DNA of 64,000 nucleotides from Clostridium sp. (GTDB lineage: Bacteria > Bacillota > Clostridia > Lachnospirales > Lachnospiraceae), in the NCBI GenBank assembly GCA_023664605.1, contig JAMPFF010000006.1:1-64000 (forward strand). Reading direction: 5' to 3'. The notes beneath the pieces are model-generated. The model had not been told where the DNA came from. It saw only the letters and a list, made by a program, of their open reading frames with translations, and made no database searches. This document shows positions 16,738 through 25,590 of this stretch, in pieces (the first letter of the stretch is position 1; each line of letters begins with the position of its first letter). Made by a program: the position numbers and the translations under genes.

Positions 16738-17181
16738 TCACGCCTTTTTATCAAATAAAGGAGGATTCCCATTGTCCGGCATATCCATAAAAGCGTATTT
16801 ATCATTATGCGGGAACAGCCTTTCCATATATAAATTCCCCAGCAAATCTTTTACTTCGTCAGCGTCAATATCAGTAACAGGAAGTTCGCTGATTTCCATA
16901 CGCTTTAAATTCTCCAGAATATTTTCTATGCTCTGCCATTCAAATCTTTCTGACTCAAATTCATCCTTTAAAGGAGGCAGCGCCGATTCATTTTCCACGG
17001 CTTCTGAACTGTCCGGTTCCATAATCGGTTTTACTTCAGGAAGATTATATACGACATTTTTACATGTTTTCTCAAAGCATTCCGGGTCATATTCTGCCAG
17101 ATATCGTAAATCTTCCCAGGTCAGCGGGCGTTTTTTATGTATTTTAAGATATATATTGATAAAGCGGGTATCTTTTCTCAT
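16738..17181 (-). CDS. Unrecognised 147-residue protein leading the type I RM operon
   Basis: 147 residues behind AAGGAGGATAATC. It opens MRKDTRFINIYLKIHKKRPL and has a helical WEDLRYLAEYDPECFEKTC segment, then an acidic middle and a C-terminal ISELPVTDIDADEVKDLLGN. No membrane segment or catalytic motif is visible. It is 65 bases upstream of hsdR on the same strand and probably shares its promoter, so an accessory or regulatory role for the restriction system is possible. I do not recognise the family. Confidence 0.7.
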   Translation of the reverse strand: MRKDTRFINIYLKIHKKRPLTWEDLRYLAEYDPECFEKTCKNVVYNLPEVKPIMEPDSSEAVENESALPPLKDEFESERFEWQSIENILENLKRMEISELPVTDIDADEVKDLLGNLYMERLFPHNDKYAFMDMPDNGNPPLFDKKA

Positions 17182-17223
17182 AATGATTATCCTCCTTGCT
17201 CCGCATTCCTCGCGATAATGATT

Positions 17224-17242
17224 GGTATAGATTAATTATACC
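17224..17242 (-). promoter_or_regulatory. Probable promoter/operator of the RM operon
   Basis: Read on the minus strand, TATAAT (17235-17240 on plus as ATTATA) sits inside a perfect inverted repeat GGTATA-seven bases-TATACC (17224-17242). A clear -35 is not seen. The symmetric element over the -10 suggests repressor control of the leading gene and hsdR. Confidence 0.45.
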
Positions 17243-17271
17243 ATATAATCCCATAAAAAGAATCTTAAAAC

Positions 17272-17317
17272 AAAACGACCTTGCAATGAAATTTTGCTTC
17301 CACTGCAAGATCGTTTA
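17272..17317. terminator. Bidirectional-looking terminator between the kinase and RM operons
   Basis: AAAACGACCTTGCA pairs with TGCAAGATCGTTT, one G-U/mismatch, around a 19-base loop, with A/T tails on both sides. It lies 46 bases past the sensor kinase stop, which is transcribed towards it. Confidence 0.6.
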
Positions 17318-17362
17318 TCATTCATTTATTAAAACAAACTGGAAATAGAGTTTTTGTTCCTT

Positions 17363-19990
17363 CTACTCCATCGCCTGAAATACCATGACAATCTTAAATA
17401 AATCTCCATCTAACTGTATCTCAAAAGCGCCGTGCTGCGCTTCTGTCAGATTCTTAGCTATAGAAAGACCTAAACCGCTTCCCTCGGTCGTCCTGGACTC
17501 GTCGCCTCTGATAAAGCGTTCCGTCAACTCTTCCGGGTTGCAGTTTAACTCTTTGGCAGAAATATTCTTGATAGATAACTCAATCATTTCCTGCTTTTTC
17601 GTGCTGTCTTTCGGCAGAGGATTAATCACAATATAGACTCTTGTATTTTCCAGCGCATATTTATAGATATTGTTAAAAAGGTTCTCCATGACGCGCCAGA
17701 TGCTTCTGCTGTCCGCTTCAATCACCGCGCCGGACGTATTGACGTTCATAACGGTTGTCAGACCCTTTTTCTCAAATTTTTCCGAGAACTCGCCAATCGT
17801 CTGATTCAGCAGCTCAACAAGATTGATGCGCTCAAAATGCAGATTAATCGTGCCGGAAGAAATTTTACTTGCCTCCACCAAATCGTCCGTCAACTGTTTT
17901 AAACGCTGGGATTTTTCATCCAGCACTTTGATATAGCTGCGCACTCTCTCATTGTCTATCTCTTCCCGCTTAATCAAATCCACATAGTTGATGATGGACG
18001 TAAGCGGCGTTTTGATATCATGGGAGACATTGGTAATCAAATCCGTTTTCATGCGTTCGTCTTTCATACTGCTTTCCACCGCGTTCTTGATGCCTTTTCC
18101 AATATTGTTTACCGATTTTGCCAACACCAGATTATCGCCGTGCATATTCTCCTGATTCACCTGATAGGAAAAATCACCTTCCGCAATCTTTTCAATGCCT
18201 TTCACTATACTCTGTCTTTCTTTTACATCCATATACAGCGCCGCGCCGACAAACATATCAATGATAAGGGCGACTAATATGGTTAAAACCGCCGGTACTC
18301 CCGTATAGAGACCCATCGCTATCATTAAAAAGTTAAATAACAGAAAAACTGCGTATGGAACCCACGTTCTGACTACAATACTGCCATTATCGTAGATATC
18401 TAACATCCACTGGGAGCATTTTCGCACTATCCGTTTCAAATAGCTGTTTTTCCATAAAATCCGTGCTTTTCTTCTTCTGACAAGACTATAATAAAAGAAG
18501 CAGAAAATAATATCCAAAACTACCGCCAGAACGCTTACTCCTATTTTAAACTCGAGGCTGTATATATCCTCGTAGCTGAAAATATATCTCCATTCGGTAA
18601 CAATATAAGTAGGGCCGCTGATAATCAAAAGCGCCGCACATACGCCCAGAATAAGCGCCGCCTCCGTCGGTATCTTATCAAATCCGTTTAGGCGGATACG
18701 GGTATTCCCCTCTTCATCCACATATTTTCCCGTTACCGTCGTTAAATACAGTAAAAGGACAAAATACAGCGCCACCGCCAGCACGGCAAGAATAACCCAC
18801 TGCCAGAAGTACGGCAGATAATTTTGAAAACCGGCTCTTCCCTGTGCAAAAGCGTCCTCTGCCCGATAGTTGTCATCCACGCCAATCCATATTCTGATGC
18901 TTTCCGGATAGGCATAGTCGTATTTTTTAACGATATTACGTATGGTTGATTCTTCAATGTTGGAATTTGTCTCATAAATCATTTCAGACGGGCTATAATA
19001 CAGATATTTTCTCATATCTGCATACTTGCCGTCAAAATAATTTTTATTGAAAAACTGCGTCATATCCCGATTATTTTTAAGCCCCTCCTCTAACGACTCC
19101 ATCGTAATCAAATCGTCCATATTGGTAAAATATTCGGTATGTTTACCCACCGTCTTTTCTATGCAATAGCGGATATTCGTATTCTCACTGTCATAATATT
19201 CCTGGAACGCCAGATATTCCTCGTAATTGTAAGAAAGGCTCTCCATCGCCGCCGCCACATTATTGCACAGCGCAATATAGCTTTCTAAATCCGCCGTATA
19301 GTCTTCAATGTTTTTACCTTCCACCGTCCGAGAATGGTTAATCAATTTGTCAAAAGAAACCTCCTCACTCATATCGCCATCCCAGCCGTCATAAGGCAGC
19401 ATATTAGAAGAAACGTCGTCTACAAACGTATATGCGTCAATATCCGACTTCATATAACCGGCGTCCGTCGTATTATAATATTTACTTTCGGGGTCAACGA
19501 TTGTCAGCGTGGTTTTATCCGCTAAAAACTCCATTAACTTTTCGCGTGACATAGTCACAGGGGAATATTCCAGTCCGTATTTATGCCATTTTAACAAATC
19601 CCCCAAAGTGTATCTTGCCGTCACATACTTCTCCGGCATTCCCTCGTCACGGTAATTATAAGCCGTTACGTCGATTATTTTGTCATTGTCAAACTCCCCA
19701 TCCGTTTCCAGTTGGCTCCTGATAACGCCAAAGCGTATGATATCCGCCGCTGCCCTGCCGTATAATGTATTGAACAGTTCCGACTCTTCATATGTCTTTC
19801 CTTCATCCGAAGCCTGCAAACGATAACTTGTCGTGCCGGACAGGCTATGTATCATAACCGTAGAGCCTGTTGTTATAATTAATATGGAAATAACCGCTGC
19901 TGCCACGCACAGATGCTGTAACAACTGCAATACATTCCTGATTCCCTTTCCTGATTTTCCACTCTTTTTCTTTCCCATCTTCATAGCCAT
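17363..19990 (-). CDS. Two-component sensor histidine kinase with a very large multi-span sensor part
   Basis: 875 residues, about twice the usual length. After one membrane segment (about 26-48) comes a long extracellular region (about 50-390), then five or so further membrane segments (about 392-415, 445-465, 490-510, 548-568, 572-592). A HAMP-like stretch follows (KGIEKIAEGDFSYQV), then the phosphoacceptor box NVSHDIKTPL with His657, an N box (VMENLFNNIYKYALENT) and a G box (GSGLGLSIAKNL). It would autophosphorylate and pass phosphate to the regulator encoded just upstream. The ligand is unknown. An ATG at codon 3 (19984) is better spaced from GAGAAAGG, part of a repeat, and may be the true start. 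Confidence 0.9.
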   Translation of the reverse strand: MAMKMGKKKSGKSGKGIRNVLQLLQHLCVAAAVISILIITTGSTVMIHSLSGTTSYRLQASDEGKTYEESELFNTLYGRAAADIIRFGVIRSQLETDGEFDNDKIIDVTAYNYRDEGMPEKYVTARYTLGDLLKWHKYGLEYSPVTMSREKLMEFLADKTTLTIVDPESKYYNTTDAGYMKSDIDAYTFVDDVSSNMLPYDGWDGDMSEEVSFDKLINHSRTVEGKNIEDYTADLESYIALCNNVAAAMESLSYNYEEYLAFQEYYDSENTNIRYCIEKTVGKHTEYFTNMDDLITMESLEEGLKNNRDMTQFFNKNYFDGKYADMRKYLYYSPSEMIYETNSNIEESTIRNIVKKYDYAYPESIRIWIGVDDNYRAEDAFAQGRAGFQNYLPYFWQWVILAVLAVALYFVLLLYLTTVTGKYVDEEGNTRIRLNGFDKIPTEAALILGVCAALLIISGPTYIVTEWRYIFSYEDIYSLEFKIGVSVLAVVLDIIFCFFYYSLVRRRKARILWKNSYLKRIVRKCSQWMLDIYDNGSIVVRTWVPYAVFLLFNFLMIAMGLYTGVPAVLTILVALIIDMFVGAALYMDVKERQSIVKGIEKIAEGDFSYQVNQENMHGDNLVLAKSVNNIGKGIKNAVESSMKDERMKTDLITNVSHDIKTPLTSIINYVDLIKREEIDNERVRSYIKVLDEKSQRLKQLTDDLVEASKISSGTINLHFERINLVELLNQTIGEFSEKFEKKGLTTVMNVNTSGAVIEADSRSIWRVMENLFNNIYKYALENTRVYIVINPLPKDSTKKQEMIELSIKNISAKELNCNPEELTERFIRGDESRTTEGSGLGLSIAKNLTEAQHGAFEIQLDGDLFKIVMVFQAME

Positions 19991-19995
19991 ATCCT

Positions 19996-20096
19996 TTCTC
20001 TGTCTACGAGTTTGCAGTCAACACGCTGTCAGCGTTGACGCAAACTTGCGCAAACCGAACTAGTCGGTTGAAAATTTCTAATTTTCAACTTTCTCA
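19996..20096. repeat. Repeat family B, copy 1 (regulator-kinase gap)
   Basis: Carries TACGAGTTTGCAGTCAACAC and GCTGTCAGCGTTGACGCAAA, then TTGAAAATTTCTAATTTTCAA, which reaches into the regulator's last codons. It supplies GAGAAAGG before the kinase start. Confidence 0.75.
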
Positions 20097-20776
20097 ATCT
20101 TATACCCTACGCCCCATACAACCTTTAAGTAACGCGGTTCTTTGGGATTGATTTCAATTTTTTCCCTGATATGCCTGATATGTACGGCAACGGTATTATC
20201 AGCGCCAATCGCCTCCTCGTTCCAGATACTTTCGTAAATCTGGTCGATGGAAAATACTCTGCCGCAGTTTTTGACAAGCAAAAGCAGGATATTATATTCA
20301 ATCGGCGTCAATTTGACGCTCTCGCCGTCCACCGTGACTTCTTTTGTATCATCATCAATGACAAGGCCGCCCACTTGAAACAGCGCATTGTTCTCCGCAT
20401 TCAAATTCCCAAGCATGGTATAGCGTCTTAAATTTGATTTTACCCTTGCCACCAGCTCTAACGGATTAAACGGTTTTGTCACATAATCGTCCGCGCCGAT
20501 ATTCAAGCCCAGAATTTTATCGCTGTCTTCCGATTTAGCGGAAAGAATAATGATGGGAATACTGGAGTACTCCCTAATTTTTAAAGTAGCCCGAATACCG
20601 TCTAACTTCGGCATCATCACATCGATAATCAGCAAATGAATATTGGTTTCTTTTAATGCCTTAATCGCCTGTTCGCCGTCATATGCCTTATAGACCTGAT
20701 AGCCCTCCTGTAACAGATAAATCTCTATTGCGTCTACGATTTCCTTATCATCATCACATACAAGAATATTAGCCAT
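20078..20776 (-). CDS. OmpR/PhoB-family response regulator
   Basis: 232 residues from the ATG at 20776, which follows GAGAGGTGAAGC; an upstream in-frame start at 20803 is less likely. The receiver domain has the acidic pair at Asp8-Asp9, phosphoacceptor Asp52 (LLIIDVMMPKLDG), a Ser/Lys switch (ILSAKS, DDYVTKPFNP). The C-terminal winged helix (about 135-230) shows LTPIEYNILLLLVKN and VHIRHIREKIE. It is first in the operon, with the kinase following after an 87-base gap that carries a palindromic repeat. Target genes are not evident. Confidence 0.94.
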   Translation of the reverse strand: MANILVCDDDKEIVDAIEIYLLQEGYQVYKAYDGEQAIKALKETNIHLLIIDVMMPKLDGIRATLKIREYSSIPIIILSAKSEDSDKILGLNIGADDYVTKPFNPLELVARVKSNLRRYTMLGNLNAENNALFQVGGLVIDDDTKEVTVDGESVKLTPIEYNILLLLVKNCGRVFSIDQIYESIWNEEAIGADNTVAVHIRHIREKIEINPKEPRYLKVVWGVGYKIEKVEN

Positions 20777-20868
20777 CTGCTTCACCTCTCTTTCGTCTGT
20801 CATTCGTCTCTTAGTCTATTGAACCATAAAATATGAAAGGAATAGTTGGGAAATTTTTTAAGTTTTTC

Positions 20869-21729
20869 TTAATATGCCGGCAAAATTCCTAAAAACGCGC
20901 CTAAATTGCCGCGTCTTCCATGGCTTGCCCGGTGAGAAAATAAATACTTGGGATTACAACAGGTACAAATATCCGTTACCTGTATCTTTACAGGCAAAAC
21001 CCCGGCCTGTGTCAGCACGATTTCGTTTGCCTTCCACAAATCCAGAAGATACTTGCCGTTTCCTTTATCGGTAAGGATTTCTTCATACTTTTTGTCCTCA
21101 TGAAATTCCTGTATAAAAACAGCCGCCACATCCTCACTGACCTCATAGCAATCCCCGCAAATGGACGGACCGATGGCCGCCGTCACATCTTCCGGCCTCG
21201 TTCCATACTCTCTTTTCATCGCCTCTATTGTGCGCGCTCCCATCCGTCCTGCCGTTCCCCGCCAACCGGAATGAGACAGGCCGATTGCCCGATTTTTTGT
21301 ATCAATAAAAAAAAGCGGTACACAATCCGCATAAAAAGTTGCCAGCACAATCCCCGGCGTGTCGGTAATCATTCCGTCTACATCCGTATAATCTTTTGGA
21401 AACAAAATCCCCTTTCCGCCGTCTGTCTTATCCACTTTTCTGATATTTATGGTATGCGTCTGGTCGGAACAGACAATATCGGACAGTTTGCAGCCAAGCA
21501 CATCGGCAATCCGGCGGTAATTTTCATCTACGGCCTCTTTTTCATCCCCTCTGGTATAACTAAGGTTCATTTTGGAGAACTCTCCTGTACTTACTCCGCC
21601 CAATCTGGTGGAAAAAAGATGCCTGACCATCCCCGTCTTTTCTAAAAGCGGAAAAGTCAAATATTCCATATCCCCGCTCTTATTTTGTCTTATCTGCGTT
21701 TCGCTTTTCTTTCTTATAAGCGTTTCCAT
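20869..21729 (-). CDS. pgeF: Purine nucleoside phosphorylase/polyphenol oxidase family protein (YlmD/YfiH)
   Basis: 286 residues, the normal family size. Metal and active-site residues are present: ADCVPLFF with its Cys, SHSGWRGT with its His, and DICTCC near the C-terminus. Also FSTRLGGVS at about 40 and AAIGPSICGDCYEV at about 190. Members phosphorolyse purine nucleosides and remove misincorporated L-Ser from peptidoglycan precursors (PgeF). It lies between the response regulator and yraN on the same strand, with spacing of about 65-90 bases, so it may have its own promoter. Confidence 0.9.
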   Translation of the reverse strand: METLIRKKSETQIRQNKSGDMEYLTFPLLEKTGMVRHLFSTRLGGVSTGEFSKMNLSYTRGDEKEAVDENYRRIADVLGCKLSDIVCSDQTHTINIRKVDKTDGGKGILFPKDYTDVDGMITDTPGIVLATFYADCVPLFFIDTKNRAIGLSHSGWRGTAGRMGARTIEAMKREYGTRPEDVTAAIGPSICGDCYEVSEDVAAVFIQEFHEDKKYEEILTDKGNGKYLLDLWKANEIVLTQAGVLPVKIQVTDICTCCNPKYLFSHRASHGRRGNLGAFLGILPAY

Positions 21730-21795
21730 ATATCCCCCTTTTCACTTTGCCTGTATGGTACTCTATATATCATCCTTGGTTGCATGATGCCTGCC

Positions 21796-22158
21796 TTATA
21801 TTATGCCGCTATATAAAAATGCATTTTGGAACCATTCGATTTTACCGCCATCAATCGCGATTACATCGAAACGTATAGGCGTATCGTCCGCATATCCGTG
21901 TATCATCCTGTAATAATCCGATACCCTGCATATCTTTTTCTGTTTTCTTACGCCGACTGCCTGCGCGGCGTTTCCCTTGGCGTCGTCCTTTCGATACTTG
22001 ACTTCAAAAAAGACAAGATAGTCTTTATCATAGCCTATTATATCAATTTCTCCCTGTCTGCATCGGAAATTTTTTTCCACGATACGCACGCCGTTTTGTT
22101 CCAGATAGCCGCAGGCCGCTTCTTCTTTCTCCGTACCGATTCTTCTTGTATTCATCAT
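21796..22158 (-). CDS. yraN: UPF0102 (YraN) endonuclease-like protein
   Basis: 120 residues. The restriction-enzyme-like fold is recognised from GTEKEEAACGYLEQNGVRIV, then CRQGEIDIIGYD and FFEVKYRK, giving the E-x(n)-D-x-E-x-K pattern of this family. Its cellular role is not established; a DNA-processing role is assumed. The ATG overlaps the stop of the flhB-like gene as ATGA, so the two are translationally coupled. Confidence 0.9.
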   Translation of the reverse strand: MMNTRRIGTEKEEAACGYLEQNGVRIVEKNFRCRQGEIDIIGYDKDYLVFFEVKYRKDDAKGNAAQAVGVRKQKKICRVSDYYRMIHGYADDTPIRFDVIAIDGGKIEWFQNAFLYSGII

Positions 22159-22442
22159 TTTCCCAATTTTGCCTTAATTTTATCCATGGCGTCAACAAAC
22201 ACAAGTATTTCCGCCACTACCTCATACAATTCCGGCGGAATCATTTCTCCGATATCCAGTCTGGATAAGGTATCCGCCAGCTTATCATCCCGATGCACCG
22301 GAACGTCAGCTTCCTTCGCTCTTTCTATAATGCGCTCCGCCAGCGCGCCTTTGCCCGACGCTATGACTATCGGCGCTTCATCATCCGGGTCATATTCCAG
22401 CGCGATTGCCTGTTTTATCTTGTTTTCCTTTTCCTTTGCCAT
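22155..22442 (-). CDS. FlhB-like cytoplasmic domain protein (YlqH type)
   Basis: 95 residues corresponding only to the C-terminal cytoplasmic domain of FlhB/YscU export-switch proteins, without the membrane part: AIALEYDPDDEAPIVIASGKG, then ERAKEADVPVHRDDKLADTL and MIPPELYEVVAEIL. The NPTH autocleavage site is not present; a DPDD sequence occupies the place. Bacillus YlqH has the same size and position next to YlqG and RnhB. No other flagellar genes are nearby, and the function of the stand-alone form is unknown. Confidence 0.85.
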   Translation of the reverse strand: MAKEKENKIKQAIALEYDPDDEAPIVIASGKGALAERIIERAKEADVPVHRDDKLADTLSRLDIGEMIPPELYEVVAEILVFVDAMDKIKAKLGK

Positions 22443-22454
22443 AAACTCTCCTTT

Positions 22455-24197
22455 TTACGCGCGCATATCAAACGACGTCCTGCTCAATACGGAAATATTT
22501 TTATTCTGCGCCAAAATTTCCTGCATGATATTCGTCTGCGCATTATCTTCTTTTAACTGAAAATTCGCACTCATGGAATAACCGCGCTTCTCTAAATGTT
22601 CATCCAGAATATGGATATGCTTGGCAATCAAATCAAGCGCAGCTTCATCTTTTACGGTAAAATTCGTCGTGACCTTATTCTGGTTTTTCTGCATGGCAAC
22701 ATAAACGTCCAAAGGCCCTAAATGCTCCATATCCAGATGCAAAAGCGCGCTGACGTTTCCGTCATTATTCGCCAGGCTCTTCTTGTTCGTATAGACATAC
22801 AAATCACCGTGTGCCTGATTGCCCGCCATTTTAAGCGGTAGCTGCACATAGGTGAAAAGATGGTTTAACTGGTTCATAAAATCCACATTGCTCTGTAGAT
22901 TCTGTACGCTTCTTGCCCCGGCGGTATCCGCCTTATCCGCCATCTGGAACGCTTCGCTTATTTTCGCGCCCTGCTGCCTGATTCTTTCATAGAGCCGCTC
23001 TATATTCTCTTTTTGCGCAACGTCTTCCGGCTTTAGCGTCCACTGCTCCGTCATCTGCGACTGTAATAAATTCTGAAACGCCTTAGAGCCTAACAGTTCT
23101 TTGACGGATTCCTGAAAATCCTCTCTTATCAGATGGGAATGCCCGGAAAGCATCTCTCCAATATGGGTAAGCGCCGCTTTAGGGGAAAGTTCCCCATTTC
23201 CTGCCTGTCTGGCTGTTTCCGCATCCACTCCCAGCTTTTGCAGCAGCCGCCCAAGTTCCTGCCATGACTTTGGCGTAAGCGCTTCTTTTCCCGGTAGTGT
23301 ATCATCCCTCACGTTTCCATCCGCCGCCACTTTTTCCGGCACATCTGCTCCGGGCGTCTGTACCTTTTCCTGCTCCGGGGCCATTTCTTTTGCCGGTATT
23401 TCCTCCTGCGGTATCTTCTGTACCATACCATCCTCTTGCAGCGCATTATTTAACATGGCGTCTTTTCCATTTTCCGCCGTTTCTTCACCGGTAAAGGCTT
23501 TTATAATCTGTTCATAAAAAGAAACCGCTTCTGCGTCTTTTCCCTCCGCAATCAGTTCCTGATATACTTCCGGTAACTCTTCCGCAATCTGTTCCACGCT
23601 CTGCAAAATTTGATGCGCGCTGTTTTTGTACGCCTCAAACTGCTCCAGACTGATTTCATCAATCGGCAGCCCCAGACGAATCATCTGCATAATGGAGTTT
23701 GTATCCGCATGAGGAAAATCTACCAACTGCCTGTTGACATAGGCAATGGAATCCCTGTCGATTGGAAGTCCCTCTTCCATCATATCCGATACCATTTTCA
23801 TGTTTTCCGCATTCTCCGGCAGCCCCGCCGCCGCCAGCGCTTTCATAATCGTTGCTTCGTTCGCCATATTGGAATAAAGCGGTATCAAAGAAAGCAAAGA
23901 ACCGTTGTTGGTCTTTACCTCAAAACTCATACTCTGCCCTAAGGCAATATTTAAATCTCTTTCCAGTTTTGCCGTCAAAACGGTATCCGCATCAAGGGCA
24001 ATCTGTACCGTATTGCCGTTTTTGCCAACGACTTCCCCCTGAACGGTCTTTCCCGGCGAAAGACTTTTCAATTCATTCATAATCCGGTAATTTCGCTCTC
24101 CGGCGGAAGCCGAAGCGCTCACGCTTGTCTTTCCCGCTACGTTCGTCTGCTTTATGCTGCGGTTTTTCGGCTGAAAAATGTCTCCTAATAAACTCAA
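22455..24197 (-). CDS. FliK-like hook-length control domain protein (YlqG type)
   Basis: 580 residues. The N-terminal half is helical and Ala/Glu-rich with a variable middle (about 220-330). The C-terminal region (about 470-560) is a Flg_hook domain: SALLHLDMEHLGPLDVYVAM and then VKDEAALDLIAKHIHILDEH. It overlaps the rnhB stop by 4 nt and is followed by the flhB-like gene. The ylqG-ylqH pair is conserved near rnhB in Firmicutes. A hook-length role is known only for flagellar FliK; here the function is unclear. No membrane segment is present. Confidence 0.8.
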   Translation of the reverse strand: MSLLGDIFQPKNRSIKQTNVAGKTSVSASASAGERNYRIMNELKSLSPGKTVQGEVVGKNGNTVQIALDADTVLTAKLERDLNIALGQSMSFEVKTNNGSLLSLIPLYSNMANEATIMKALAAAGLPENAENMKMVSDMMEEGLPIDRDSIAYVNRQLVDFPHADTNSIMQMIRLGLPIDEISLEQFEAYKNSAHQILQSVEQIAEELPEVYQELIAEGKDAEAVSFYEQIIKAFTGEETAENGKDAMLNNALQEDGMVQKIPQEEIPAKEMAPEQEKVQTPGADVPEKVAADGNVRDDTLPGKEALTPKSWQELGRLLQKLGVDAETARQAGNGELSPKAALTHIGEMLSGHSHLIREDFQESVKELLGSKAFQNLLQSQMTEQWTLKPEDVAQKENIERLYERIRQQGAKISEAFQMADKADTAGARSVQNLQSNVDFMNQLNHLFTYVQLPLKMAGNQAHGDLYVYTNKKSLANNDGNVSALLHLDMEHLGPLDVYVAMQKNQNKVTTNFTVKDEAALDLIAKHIHILDEHLEKRGYSMSANFQLKEDNAQTNIMQEILAQNKNISVLSRTSFDMRA

Positions 24198-24973
24198 TGT
24201 GATTCCTCCGCTTCGTCTACGAAATGCGTAATAAAGGTTTTTCTATGAATCGGACACGGTCCGTATTTTTTTAACGCCTCAATATGCGCCTGCGCGCCAT
24301 ATCCTTTATTGGAGGCAAAACCATAGGCCGGAAAAATACTGTCATATTCCACCATAAGACGGTCTCTTGTCACCTTTGCCACAATGCTTGCCGCGCCGAT
24401 GGAAATGCTTTTGGCATCCCCTTTGATAATCGGAACCTGCTTCATCGGAAGCTGCGGTATGGTAACGGCATCATTTAATAGAATATCCGGTTGGACGGGA
24501 AGTTTTGAAACCGCTTCCTGCATTGCCTCATAAGTCGCCTGTAAGATATTGATTTCATCAATTCGCTCCGGTGAGCGGTATCCGATGCCGACCGCTACGG
24601 CTTTTTCCATAATGATATCATAGAGTTCCTCTCTTTTTTTTTCGGATAGTTTCTTGGAATCATTGATATATAAAATGTCACAATTTTTCGGCAAAATAAC
24701 GGCTCCCGCCACGACCGGACCGGCAAGCGGTCCCCTGCCGACCTCGTCAATGCCGCAGATATAGGAATAGGAGTCGTATTTTTTCTCGTAATATTTTAAC
24801 TTCTCCGTACGTTCTTTTTCTGTCTCATAAGCAAGAAGCCTCTTTTTCGCCCTTCCGACCTCCTGTAACACGCCGCTACGCGCATCCTGCTCATAGACAG
24901 AAATTAACGCAGGCAGCTCGTTTATCTCGGCTGCCTGTAATTTTAACTTAATCTCTTTGATTGATTCTGACAC
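24194..24973 (-). CDS. rnhB: Ribonuclease HII
   Basis: 259 residues starting at a GTG (24973) behind GGAGGATTATC. A helical N-terminal extension (about 1-65) is typical of Firmicutes. The nuclease core carries the first active-site pair Asp76-Glu77 in GIDEVGRGPLAGPVVAGA, then DSKKLSEKKR and VAKVTRDRLM with further acidic residues. It removes RNA from RNA:DNA hybrids, including single misincorporated ribonucleotides. It lies between the lepB gene and the fliK-like gene. Confidence 0.95.
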   Translation of the reverse strand: MSESIKEIKLKLQAAEINELPALISVYEQDARSGVLQEVGRAKKRLLAYETEKERTEKLKYYEKKYDSYSYICGIDEVGRGPLAGPVVAGAVILPKNCDILYINDSKKLSEKKREELYDIIMEKAVAVGIGYRSPERIDEINILQATYEAMQEAVSKLPVQPDILLNDAVTIPQLPMKQVPIIKGDAKSISIGAASIVAKVTRDRLMVEYDSIFPAYGFASNKGYGAQAHIEALKKYGPCPIHRKTFITHFVDEAEESH

Positions 24974-24996
24974 GATAATCCTCCATTCTAATCCCT

Positions 24997-25036
24997 ATTC
25001 CGAGCGTTTCGCGACGGGGCGGCACAAATATGTGCG
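24997..25036. repeat. Repeat family C, copy 1 (between lepB and rnhB)
   Basis: Contains ATTCCGAGCGTTTCGCGACG and GGGGCGGCACAAAT. The same words, with a few changes, lie at 59082-59115 before the M16 protease gene. Both copies end a few bases before the start of the downstream minus-strand gene. Confidence 0.65.
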
Positions 25037-25576
25037 CTAACGGTGTTTAATAAAGCCAAATCGGTTAAACGGCCATATTCTAAGCCATGCCCTGCCGATA
25101 ATATGGTCTCTTTTTATGTTGCCGACGGACGGATCCCTGCTGTCGGTGCTGTTATTTCTGTTATCCCCCATAACAAAATATTCATCATCACCAAGCGTAA
25201 TCGGCTCGTAGGCTCTGCCGGGTTCTTTGATAATCTCTCGTCCGTAACCCTCTTGTAAAATCGTATCATTGATATAAATATTTCCCCCGTCATCAATATA
25301 AATCGTTTCCCCGGGCAGACCGATAATGCGCTTTATAAAATAGGTATTATCCTCGTATTCAAAAGGAAATACAACGATATCATAGCGTTCCGGGTCTTTA
25401 AAGCGGTACGTAATTTTATCGACAATCAGATTATCATTATCACTCAACTTCGGTTCCATGGAACTTCCGCTCACCTGCGTTCTCTGTCCTACGAAGTGTA
25501 TCACTAAATAAGTGATGCACAGCACTATCAGAAGATATAAACTCGTACTTAATATTTCCCGTAATATTTTCTTCAT
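25037..25576 (-). CDS. lepB: Signal peptidase I (downstream copy)
   Basis: 179 residues. One membrane anchor (about 8-30) is followed by the catalytic Ser39 in SGSSMEP and the general base Lys82 in FIKRIIGLPGE, then GDNRNNSTDSRD near residue 137. It removes Sec signal peptides outside the membrane. It lies 14 bases after rbgA, and a second lepB gene precedes rbgA. The two copies differ clearly, so they are old paralogues rather than a recent duplication. Confidence 0.94.
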   Translation of the reverse strand: MKKILREILSTSLYLLIVLCITYLVIHFVGQRTQVSGSSMEPKLSDNDNLIVDKITYRFKDPERYDIVVFPFEYEDNTYFIKRIIGLPGETIYIDDGGNIYINDTILQEGYGREIIKEPGRAYEPITLGDDEYFVMGDNRNNSTDSRDPSVGNIKRDHIIGRAWLRIWPFNRFGFIKHR

Positions 25577-25590
25577 TGCAATTTATAACC

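Noticed and set aside
22155..24197. Flagellar or type III export operon
   Set aside because: Only FliK-like and stand-alone FlhB-like proteins are present; no other flagellar component is encoded nearby.
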